From: Prevotella sp. UBA2755
Lineage (GTDB): Bacteria > Bacteroidota > Bacteroidia > Bacteroidales > Bacteroidaceae
Reading direction: 5' to 3'
Assembly (NCBI GenBank): GCA_002353225.1
Contig: DEJF01000021.1
Coordinates: forward strand, 1 to 40,316
DNA: 40,316 nt
Shown: positions 17,935 to 23,837 of the stretch, in pieces
Layout: the number at the start of each line of letters is the position of its first letter
Position numbering within the stretch: the first letter of the stretch is position 1
Translations under genes and position numbers: made by a program
Notes under the pieces: model-generated
Told to the model about the DNA's origin: nothing
Databases searched by the model: none
Seen by the model: the letters and a program-made list of their open reading frames with translations, nothing else

Positions 17935-18717
17935 ATGCCAACAGTCTGTTACATAGATACACATTGTCATCTGGACGGTGAGGAGTTTCGTGGCGACTTA
18001 GATGCCGTCGTTCAACGGGCAAAAGATACTGGTTGCTCCAAAATCTTGGTTCCTGGTATTGATTTGTCTTCATGTCAGACGGTGATGGAGGTCTGCCAAC
18101 GCTATCCTGATTACTGCTACCCGATGCTTGGACTACATCCTGAGGAAGTGAAAGCAGACTGGCGCGAGGTGCTCTCAACACTACACGCCACACTTCCCAC
18201 TCTCCATGGTGTCGCCATTGGCGAGGTAGGACTGGACTTCTATTGGAGTCGTGAGTTTGAAAAGGAACAGTTGGAGGCTTTCGAGGAACAAGTGCGTTGG
18301 TCGGTGGAGACTCGTCTGCCATTGATGATACATTGCAGGAAAGCGCAGAATGAGATGGTTGCTATATTAAAAAGGTACGCGAGAGAATTGCCGGGTGGCG
18401 TGTTCCATTGCTTTACAGGTAATGAGACAGAGGCTCACCAATTACTGGAGTTCGATAACTTTGTATTGGGTATCGGTGGTGTGCTGACTTTCAAAAAGAG
18501 CCATCTGCCTGAGGTGTTGCCTGCCAGTGTACCTTTGGACAGGATTGTCTTAGAGACAGATGCCCCCTATATGGCACCAGTCCCGATGCGAGGGCAGCGT
18601 AACGAACCAGCCTTTATCCGACATATTATTACAAGGATGGCTGAGGCTTATGGGGTGAGTGAAGAGATGGTCTGTGAGAAGACGAATGACAATGTGATGC
18701 GCATTTTCTTTCCATAA
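17935..18717 (+). CDS. TatD family metal-dependent hydrolase
   Basis: The 260-residue protein has the TIM-barrel amidohydrolase motifs of TatD DNases. These are DTHCHLD at residues 8-14 (metal His10 and His12), GEVGLDFYW (metal Glu), the MIHCRKA and VFHCFTG histidines, and the terminal LETDAPYMAP metal Asp. Family members act as 3'-5' DNA exonucleases or related hydrolases in the cytoplasm. The length is standard. It follows the polyprenyl synthase gene by 13 bp and is probably the last gene of the tonB operon, since the tRNA-Ser promoter begins just after its stop. Confidence 0.93.
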   Translation: MPTVCYIDTHCHLDGEEFRGDLDAVVQRAKDTGCSKILVPGIDLSSCQTVMEVCQRYPDYCYPMLGLHPEEVKADWREVLSTLHATLPTLHGVAIGEVGLDFYWSREFEKEQLEAFEEQVRWSVETRLPLMIHCRKAQNEMVAILKRYARELPGGVFHCFTGNETEAHQLLEFDNFVLGIGGVLTFKKSHLPEVLPASVPLDRIVLETDAPYMAPVPMRGQRNEPAFIRHIITRMAEAYGVSEEMVCEKTNDNVMRIFFP

Positions 18718-18719
18718 TA

Positions 18720-18751
18720 TTTGGCTAATTGCGTATTTTTTCCTAATTTTG
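18720..18751 (+). promoter_or_regulatory. Promoter of tRNA-Ser
   Basis: TTTG at 18720-18723, a 20-bp spacer and TAATTTTG at 18744-18751 are an excellent match to the Bacteroidetes consensus. The mature tRNA starts 17 bp downstream. Confidence 0.8.
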
Positions 18752-18767
18752 CATCCGCTTACAACAA

Positions 18768-18855
18768 GGAGAGGTGCTCGAGTGGTTGAAGAGGCACGCC
18801 TGGAAAGCGTGTAACCGGCAAAACCGGTTCGCAGGTTCGAATCCTGTTCTCTCCG
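18768..18855 (+). tRNA. tRNA-Ser (anticodon GGA)
   Basis: The 88-nt class II tRNA has the acceptor pair GGAGAGG (18768-18774) with TCTCTCC (18848-18854) and discriminator G at 18855. The anticodon stem CACGC/GCGTG encloses a loop with GGA at 18802-18804. A long variable arm (AACCGGCAAAACCGGTT) and a GGTTCGAATCC T-arm follow. CCA is not encoded. Its 3' end, from the T-arm through the acceptor plus five extra bases, is repeated 65 bp downstream. Confidence 0.96.
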
Positions 18856-18925
18856 CAGGATGAAAAGGATTCAAAGCAGACGAGGCGAAAGCCTCGTTTT
18901 TTTGTGTCCTGTTCTCTCCGCAGGA
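18842..18925 (+). repeat. 19-bp direct repeat of the tRNA-Ser 3' end
   Basis: TCCTGTTCTCTCCGCAGGA occurs at 18842-18860 (end of the tRNA plus 5 bp) and again, identically, at 18907-18925. The 46 bp between the copies hold a terminator. Such an arrangement resembles an att-site pair left after loss of an element integrated at the tRNA 3' end, but a local duplication would look the same. Confidence 0.8.
18880..18903 (+). terminator. Rho-independent terminator of tRNA-Ser
   Basis: ACGAGGC (18880-18886), loop GAAA, GCCTCGT (18891-18897), then an uninterrupted run of seven T. It lies 25 bp after the tRNA. Confidence 0.9.
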
Positions 18926-18928
18926 AAA

Positions 18929-18960
18929 GAACTCCGAGGATACCTCGGAGTTCTGTTTTA
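18929..18960. terminator. Strong hairpin, probable bidirectional terminator
   Basis: GAACTCCGAGG (18929-18939), loop ATA, CCTCGGAGTTC (18943-18953): an 11-bp perfect stem, followed on the plus strand by TGTTTTA and on the minus strand by TCTTTTCC. It lies directly after the stop of the minus-strand LUD gene, so it most likely ends that transcript. Confidence 0.75.
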
Positions 18961-18961
18961 T

Positions 18962-19600
18962 CTAATAACCTAAGTCCTCACCAACAAGTACAACAACGTG
19001 TCGTCCTTTGTTCCTGCTGTTTCTAAGGAAGTGGACATAACTGCAAATACTTTCTGGAGAATTGCAGTTATGGCATATACCGTCAATCCTGCAGGGAGTC
19101 TTGATGTCGAAACGCTGGGCATTGATGGGGGATGCCGTGCTCCTTGCTCTTGCCAGGGCTGCCTCTACTGTCTGCGCCACCTTGTTAAGTCCGATAACGA
19201 AGATGACCTTCTTCGGTCCCCAGGTGATTGCCGCCACACGGTTTCCATTGCCGTCAATATTGACGATAACACCATCTTCCGAAATGGCATTGGCACTTGT
19301 TAGGTACACATCGGCAGTGAAGGCACTGAGATACATCTGTTCTTTCTCCTCAGGAGTCTCTATCGTGTCACGGTCCAGCACATTCAGTGTGCCTCTTTTC
19401 TTCAATGACTCTGGAATACCTAAGTCACGGACTGTTACCGTTCCTCCCCATGTGACGGTACTTCCGTCAGCGATGAGTTCTGATACTTTCTTTACAGCCT
19501 CTTTGCCTGTAGGACAGTAGTAGGCTTCCATGTTGCGACGGTTCAGATTCTTGATCATCCGTTCTGCCAACTTCTGATTTCTTTCTTCTTGTGGTGTCAT
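18962..19600 (-). CDS. LUD-domain protein (LutC/YkgG-related, DUF162)
   Basis: The 212-residue protein is a single LUD domain: VTWGGTVTVRDLGI near residues 49-62, TADVYLTSANAISEDGVIVN near 95-114 and NRVAAITWGPKKVIFVIG near 119-136 are family signatures. A cysteine cluster, CRIDGICHNCNSPESIC, follows at about 168-184; it could hold an iron-sulfur cluster or zinc. LUD proteins are associated with lactate utilisation, but the lutA/lutB partners are not next to it, so substrate and role remain open. It is transcribed alone, ends at a strong hairpin, and has a -7-like TAAATTTG at 19642-19649. Confidence 0.85.
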   Translation of the reverse strand: MTPQEERNQKLAERMIKNLNRRNMEAYYCPTGKEAVKKVSELIADGSTVTWGGTVTVRDLGIPESLKKRGTLNVLDRDTIETPEEKEQMYLSAFTADVYLTSANAISEDGVIVNIDGNGNRVAAITWGPKKVIFVIGLNKVAQTVEAALARARSTASPINAQRFDIKTPCRIDGICHNCNSPESICSYVHFLRNSRNKGRHVVVLVGEDLGY

Positions 19601-19641
19601 ATTATGATCAGTGTAGATACTTAAACGTTTGACGATGTGTG

Positions 19642-19649
19642 CAAATTTA
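19642..19649 (-). promoter_or_regulatory. -7 element (TAAATTTG) for the LUD gene
   Basis: TAAATTTG on the reverse strand matches TAnnTTTG and lies 41 bp before the ATG at 19600. No TTG is seen at the -33 spacing. Confidence 0.5.
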
Positions 19650-19693
19650 AGTAAAATAATTGAAATGGCTTAGGAATTTCCATTTTTTATATT

Positions 19694-19701
19694 TACCTTT
19701 G
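19694..19701 (+). promoter_or_regulatory. -7 element (TACCTTTG) for the exbB operon
   Basis: TACCTTTG matches TAnnTTTG and ends 21 bp before the chosen exbB start. The -33 position has only a partial match (TTAG). Confidence 0.6.
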
Positions 19702-19722
19702 CATAAAATTGTAAGTAAACGA

Positions 19723-20544
19723 ATGAAAACAGTAATAGTTTTTCTGGTCATGGCTTGTCTGACATTAGGTGTCCAACAGACTGTGGCACAACCTAAGCAG
19801 CCCACAGACAGCACGGAAGTGGTGGTAGATAACACACTTGCCGCCGACTCTGCGATGGCGTTGATAGACGCAGACCTTAACGGAATGGATGCCACTGAGG
19901 GTGGTGGACTGCATAAACTGTTGAAGTCGAAGTTCATTGAGGGCTCTGCTGGCTTTATGTCACTGGTGGCTCTTGCTTTGGTGATTGGTCTTGCTTTCTG
20001 TATTGAGCGTATTATCTACCTGACTCTGTCGGAGATCAATGCCAAGAAACTGATGCAGGACATCGACGCAAAGTTGATGAAGAACGACGTGGAAGGGGCG
20101 AAAGACCTGTGTCGCCAGACTCGTGGTCCTGTGGCAAGTATCTGTTATCAGGGTTTGTTGCATATCAAAGAGCCATTGGACCAGATAGACCGTCAGTTGA
20201 CAAACTACGGCACGGTGCAGATATCCAATATGGAAAAAGGCTGCTCATGGATTAAGTTATTCATTGCTGTAGCCCCTTCATTGGGATTCTTAGGTACGGT
20301 GATTGGTATGGTAATGGCATTTGACCAGATACAGACGGCTGGCGATATCAGTCCTACCATCGTCGCCTCTGGTATGAAAGTTGCCTTGATTACCACCATC
20401 TTTGGTATTATCGTTGCCTTGATCTTGCAGTTCTTCTATAACTATATCCTCTCGAAGATAGAGCATCTGACTTCCCAGATGGAGGAGAGTGCCATCACTT
20501 TGATGGATTCCGTGACGAAGTATAAAGGAGGGTTGAAGGATTGA
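19723..20544 (+). CDS. exbB: MotA/TolQ/ExbB proton-channel family protein (ExbB)
   Basis: The 273-residue protein has an N-terminal signal or anchor (MKTVIVFLVMACLTLG). A polar segment of about 60 residues follows, then three membrane helices: about 78-100, 175-200 (FIAVAPSLGFLGTVIGMVMA, the proton-channel signature) and 220-245. The ATG at 19723 is preferred over an earlier in-frame codon that precedes the -7 element. ExbB forms the pentameric inner-membrane channel that powers TonB with ExbD. The C-terminal residues GLKD are encoded by an 8-bp tandem repeat that contains the stop codon and continues to the next gene. The operon continues with a small membrane protein and two exbD genes. Confidence 0.92.
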   Translation: MKTVIVFLVMACLTLGVQQTVAQPKQPTDSTEVVVDNTLAADSAMALIDADLNGMDATEGGGLHKLLKSKFIEGSAGFMSLVALALVIGLAFCIERIIYLTLSEINAKKLMQDIDAKLMKNDVEGAKDLCRQTRGPVASICYQGLLHIKEPLDQIDRQLTNYGTVQISNMEKGCSWIKLFIAVAPSLGFLGTVIGMVMAFDQIQTAGDISPTIVASGMKVALITTIFGIIVALILQFFYNYILSKIEHLTSQMEESAITLMDSVTKYKGGLKD

Positions 20545-20572
20545 AGAGTTGAAGGATTGAAGAGTTGAAGAA
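20533..20572 (+). repeat. Five 8-bp tandem repeats (TTGAAGGA/TTGAAGAG) across the exbB stop
   Basis: Units at 20533, 20541, 20549, 20557 and 20565 alternate TTGAAGGA and TTGAAGAG. The exbB stop (20542-20544) lies in unit 2 and the next ATG (20572) overlaps the end of unit 5. A similar array occurs before the second exbD. Confidence 0.92.
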
Positions 20573-20949
20573 TGGCTAATATGGGTGGTTACATCTTGGC
20601 GGAGGTCATGTTATGGCTGATGTATGCCATGTTGTTTGTGGCATTAGTTGCTGCTGTTGCATCTGCAGTACACTCTCTGCGTCATCGTTACGACAGTATT
20701 GCTGCCAGCAACCGTGTGCCTCGCAAGTATATCGCTTGGGGAGTGGCTGGCTTTACCGTTCTCTTGCTGTTGATCACCTGCTTGGCAGGCTCCTCGCAAC
20801 CGCTGATTATCAATGGCATCACTTATACAGACCGTTTCTGGCTGAAAGCAACAGACGGACTGATCGTGTCGTCTGTCATCCTGATGGTGATTGCCGCATG
20901 CTTTGTCATCTATGGCTTGTCGGGAATCAATAGAAAACTAAAACACTGA
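20572..20949 (+). CDS. Small membrane protein between exbB and exbD
   Basis: The 125-residue protein has three hydrophobic segments: about residues 8-32 (ILAEVMLWLMYAMLFVALVA), 52-70 and 95-115. It has a short basic loop (HSLRHRYD) after the first and a basic C-terminus (NRKLKH). I do not recognise a named family. It lies exactly between exbB and the first exbD, 27 bp after the former and 4 bp before the latter, so a role as an accessory subunit of the proton channel is likely by position. It has no acidic residue inside a membrane segment except Glu11, so it is unlikely to be a proton-conducting ExbD itself. Confidence 0.8.
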   Translation: MANMGGYILAEVMLWLMYAMLFVALVAAVASAVHSLRHRYDSIAASNRVPRKYIAWGVAGFTVLLLLITCLAGSSQPLIINGITYTDRFWLKATDGLIVSSVILMVIAACFVIYGLSGINRKLKH

Positions 20950-20953
20950 ATAT

Positions 20954-21490
20954 ATGTTCTTCCGTCGTCGTCAAAGGGATATCCCAGAACTCAATACCAC
21001 GTCAACAGCCGACATCTCGTTTATGCTGTTGGTGTTCTTCTTGGTGACCTCGTCGATGGATACGGACAAGGGACTCTCACGGCAACTGCCTCCAGTGGAC
21101 GACCAGCCTCAGAAGGAGATAGATATCAATCGCAGTAATGTGATGCAGATAAGACTTGATAAGAACGACTCTTTATGGATTGACAATCAGTCGGTGTCGT
21201 TCGCTGCCCTGCAAGGACAAGTGGAGTCGTTTGTGGCAAGTAGGCAGACGGAGCAGTATGTGGTGGGTGTACAGACCGACCGTAGCACGAGTTATTCAGC
21301 CTATTTCGAGATGCAGAACACAATCGTCGCCGCTTTCCATGCTCTGAGAGATAAGATGGCTATGCAACGTTATGGACATGCTTTCTCTCAATGTACCCCC
21401 GAAGAGCGTGAGGTTATCGTCGGGCGTTATCCTTTACGTATCAGTGAGGCACAGCCGACACAAGGAGGGGGTGAAGGATTGAAGGATTGA
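20954..21490 (+). CDS. exbD: ExbD/TolR family biopolymer transport protein (first copy)
   Basis: The 178-residue protein has the N-terminal basic cytoplasmic tail (FFRRRQRDIPELN) and one membrane helix at about 18-37 (STADISFMLLVFFLVTSS). Asp20 within it corresponds to the essential proton-carrying Asp of ExbD. A periplasmic domain fills the rest. It works with ExbB to energise TonB. Its C-terminal GLKD comes from a TTGAAGGATTGA sequence, the same as at the end of exbB, although the two proteins are unrelated. It is followed by an 80-bp gap with a hairpin and a repeat array before the second exbD. Confidence 0.9.
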   Translation: MFFRRRQRDIPELNTTSTADISFMLLVFFLVTSSMDTDKGLSRQLPPVDDQPQKEIDINRSNVMQIRLDKNDSLWIDNQSVSFAALQGQVESFVASRQTEQYVVGVQTDRSTSYSAYFEMQNTIVAAFHALRDKMAMQRYGHAFSQCTPEEREVIVGRYPLRISEAQPTQGGGEGLKD

Positions 21491-21497
21491 AGTAATC

Positions 21498-21528
21498 GTC
21501 GCAAGACGCTTTTATAAAGCGAAGCGAC
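21498..21528 (+). other. Imperfect hairpin between the two exbD genes
   Basis: GTCGC (21498-21502) pairs with GCGAC (21524-21528), and inside it CGCTTT (21507-21512) pairs with AAAGCG (21516-21521) around a TAT loop. There is no T-tract, so it could be an RNA-stability or processing element within the operon rather than a terminator. Confidence 0.7.
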
Positions 21529-21536
21529 TAAAAGAA

Positions 21537-21568
21537 TTGAAAAGTTGAAGAATTGAAGAGTTGAAGGA
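21537..21568 (+). repeat. Four 8-bp tandem repeats (TTGAAGAR family) before the second exbD
   Basis: TTGAAAAG, TTGAAGAA, TTGAAGAG and TTGAAGGA lie at 21537, 21545, 21553 and 21561, two bases before the ATG at 21571. They are the same family as the array at 20533-20572. Confidence 0.9.
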
Positions 21569-21570
21569 TT

Positions 21571-22047
21571 ATGAGCCGTTTCCGTCGTCGTAATAATCAT
21601 GATGTTCCTGGGTTGAATCTCGCCTCGATGCCAGATTTAATCTTCACCGTCCTCTTCTTCTTTATGATTGTGACTCACATGCGACAGACAGAGTTGAAGG
21701 TGCGCTATGTGGTGCCGCAGGGTACAGAGTTAGAGAAAACGGGGTATAAAGGCAGTGTGGTGTATCTGTATATCGGACATCCTGTGGACGGACAAGGAAA
21801 GGTCATCTCCGACGAGACACGCATTCAGGTGAACGACCATTACGTGTCTGTCTACGAGATACCGGGTGCTATCGCTGAGGCTCGTGATAAGATGTCGAGT
21901 GAGGACAGAATGCGTATGACGGTCAGTGTTCATGCAGACCGCGATACGGATATGGGTGTCATCAATGATGTGAAGCAGGCATTGCGACAGGCTGGAGCCT
22001 TGCGCATCAACTACTCTGCAACGAATAAGGAAAAAATAAAGAACTAA
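21571..22047 (+). CDS. exbD: ExbD/TolR family biopolymer transport protein (second copy)
   Basis: The 158-residue protein has a basic N-terminus (SRFRRRNNHDVPGLN), one membrane helix (about residues 18-37, ASMPDLIFTVLFFFMIVTHM) and a periplasmic domain. Asp22 in the helix matches the conserved functional Asp. It differs clearly from the first copy in the periplasmic domain, so the two are probably not redundant: Bacteroidetes often have two ExbD-like subunits per ExbB operon. It is 81 bp after the first copy and 12 bp before the Lrp/AsnC gene. Confidence 0.9.
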   Translation: MSRFRRRNNHDVPGLNLASMPDLIFTVLFFFMIVTHMRQTELKVRYVVPQGTELEKTGYKGSVVYLYIGHPVDGQGKVISDETRIQVNDHYVSVYEIPGAIAEARDKMSSEDRMRMTVSVHADRDTDMGVINDVKQALRQAGALRINYSATNKEKIKN

Positions 22048-22059
22048 AATATAAGTATT

Positions 22060-22539
22060 ATGGCAGTACAGAAACTTGATCAATTGGATAAGAAAATTCT
22101 TCGTATGATAGCAGAGGATGCCCGTGTGCCTTTCTTGGAGGTGGCTCGTGCCTGCAATGTCAGTGGCGCCGCTATACATCAGCGTGTTCAGAAACTGACT
22201 AGTCAGGGAATCTTGAAAGGCTCCCAGTTCGTGATAGACCCAGAGAAGATAGGCTATGAGACTTGTGCCTATATAGGACTGAACCTGAAGAACCCTGAGG
22301 ACTTCGACAAGGTCGTGGAGGCTTTGCAGAAAATTCCAGAGGTGACGGAGTGCCATTATACCACAGGTAACTTTGATATGTTTATCAAAATCTATGCGAT
22401 GAACAACCATCACCTGCTGACGATTATCCATGACAAACTGCAACCGCTGGGACTTGCCAGTAGTGAGACACTGATATCCTTCCACTCGGCATTTAACAGA
22501 CAACTGCCTGTGGTGGATTCTCCCTTGATGGAGGATTAG
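22060..22539 (+). CDS. Lrp/AsnC family transcriptional regulator
   Basis: The 159-residue protein has an N-terminal winged helix-turn-helix (about residues 5-60, with LDKKILRMIAEDARVPFLEV and a recognition helix SGAAIHQRVQKL). A C-terminal RAM/AsnC ligand-binding domain follows (about 75-155, with VTECHYTTGNFDMFIKIYA). Such proteins form octamers and respond to amino acids or other small molecules. It lies 12 bp after the second exbD and is probably co-transcribed, which is an unusual partner for an Exb operon. It converges with folA, with only 3 bp between the two stops. Confidence 0.92.
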   Translation: MAVQKLDQLDKKILRMIAEDARVPFLEVARACNVSGAAIHQRVQKLTSQGILKGSQFVIDPEKIGYETCAYIGLNLKNPEDFDKVVEALQKIPEVTECHYTTGNFDMFIKIYAMNNHHLLTIIHDKLQPLGLASSETLISFHSAFNRQLPVVDSPLMED

Positions 22540-22542
22540 CCG

Positions 22543-23019
22543 TCAGCGGACGTAATCTACAAAAGCGTATTCGAAGGCATGCTTCTCATCCTTTGAATGC
22601 GCTTCTTTCGTTTCCACCTTCCAGTCGCTATAGTCTGGGAAGAAAGCATCTGCCTCCTTGGGAGTATCGTCAATCTCCGTCAGACAGAGACGGTCGGCAA
22701 ACTTAATCGCCTGCTCATAGACCCGTGCTCCACCTATTATATATATGTCCTCCTCAGGTTTACAACTCTGCAATGCATCCTTGAGTGTAGGGTAGACCTC
22801 ACATCCAGGCAGTTCTTTCGTGGTGCGACTCAACACAACATTCCTGCGATTGGGCAGTGCTCCTTTTGGAAGACTCTCGAAAGTATTGCGTCCCATGATG
22901 ATGGTATGCCCAGTAGTCAACGCTTTGAAACGCTTTAAGTCGTTGGGCAACCAATACAGTAACTTATTCTCAAAACCGATAGCACGGTTTTTTGCCACCG
23001 CTGCGATAATTGAAATCAT
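22543..23019 (-). CDS. folA: Dihydrofolate reductase
   Basis: The 158-residue enzyme reduces dihydrofolate to tetrahydrofolate with NADPH. MISIIAAVAKNRAIGFENKL gives the N-terminal strand and Met20-type loop. The catalytic Asp27 lies in LPNDLKRFK, the NADPH-binding segments are MGRNTFESLP and IIGGARVYE, and TEID precedes the last strands. It is the distal gene after thyA, whose stop is 23 bp upstream, so it restores the tetrahydrofolate consumed by thymidylate synthase. A 7-bp tandem array fills the junction and reaches its ATG. Confidence 0.95.
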   Translation of the reverse strand: MISIIAAVAKNRAIGFENKLLYWLPNDLKRFKALTTGHTIIMGRNTFESLPKGALPNRRNVVLSRTTKELPGCEVYPTLKDALQSCKPEEDIYIIGGARVYEQAIKFADRLCLTEIDDTPKEADAFFPDYSDWKVETKEAHSKDEKHAFEYAFVDYVR

Positions 23020-23045
23020 AACTAAGAACTAAGAACTATGAACTA
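23020..23045 (-). repeat. 7-bp tandem repeats (TAGTTCA/TAGTTCT) filling the thyA-folA junction
   Basis: On the coding strand three full units, TAGTTCA, TAGTTCT and TAGTTCT, plus TAGTT run from 23045 to 23020. The thyA stop codon is the first TAG of the array, and the folA ATG at 23019 follows directly. Confidence 0.92.
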
Positions 23046-23837
23046 AACACTCACCTCCGCTTTAATATGTGGCCAAGGGTCGTAACCCTCCAGTTTGAAG
23101 TCCTCGTATTTGAAGTCAAAGATGTTCTTCACGTCAGGATTGATCGTCATCTTTGGCAGAGGACGAGGCTCACGAGTGAGTTGCAGTTTCGCCTGTTCGA
23201 TATGGTTCAGGTAGAGATGCGTATCACCAGTGGTATGGATGAAGTCACCAGCCTTCAATCCTGTCACCTGCGCCATCATTTGCAACAGCAGGGCATACGA
23301 GGCGATGTTGAAGGGTACACCAAGGAACGTGTCCGCTGAACGCTGGTAGAGTTGGAGCGACAAACGTCCGTCGGCAACATAAAACTGGAAGATGGTATGA
23401 CAGGGAGGCAGTGCCATCTTGTTGACCTCAGCGACATTCCATGCCGATACAATCATACGACGGGAGTTGGGATTCGTCTTCAACTGGTCGACCACATACT
23501 GTATCTGGTCGATCACCCCACCGTCATAGTCGGGCCATGAGCGCCATTGATGCCCATAGACGGGACCTAACTCGCCGTTCTCGTCTGCCCATTCGTCCCA
23601 GATGTGTACGTTGTTCTCTTGCAAATACTTGATATTCGTACTACCTTTCAGGAACCATAACAGTTCATAGATAATTCCTTTCAGGTATAACTTCTTGGTT
23701 GTCAGCAAAGGAAAACCGTCGTCGAGATTATAGCGTGACTGTGTTCCGAAGATGCTGATCGTACCAGTTCCTGTGCGGTCACCCTTCTGGGCACCCTCCG
23801 TCAGGATGCGGTTCAGTATGTCTAAATATTGTTTCAT
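23043..23837 (-). CDS. thyA: Thymidylate synthase
   Basis: The 264-residue enzyme methylates dUMP to dTMP with methylenetetrahydrofolate. The start at 23837 gives exactly the family's classical length and N-terminus (MKQYLDILNRIL); an upstream in-frame ATG at 23894 lies inside the previous gene and is not needed. GDRTGTGT forms the phosphate-binding Arg loop, the catalytic cysteine is Cys146 in LPPCHT, and the QRSAD and THLYLNH motifs are intact. Its ATG overlaps the stop of the RNA methyltransferase gene (ATGA), and folA follows, so the three form one operon. Confidence 0.97.
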   Translation of the reverse strand: MKQYLDILNRILTEGAQKGDRTGTGTISIFGTQSRYNLDDGFPLLTTKKLYLKGIIYELLWFLKGSTNIKYLQENNVHIWDEWADENGELGPVYGHQWRSWPDYDGGVIDQIQYVVDQLKTNPNSRRMIVSAWNVAEVNKMALPPCHTIFQFYVADGRLSLQLYQRSADTFLGVPFNIASYALLLQMMAQVTGLKAGDFIHTTGDTHLYLNHIEQAKLQLTREPRPLPKMTINPDVKNIFDFKYEDFKLEGYDPWPHIKAEVSV

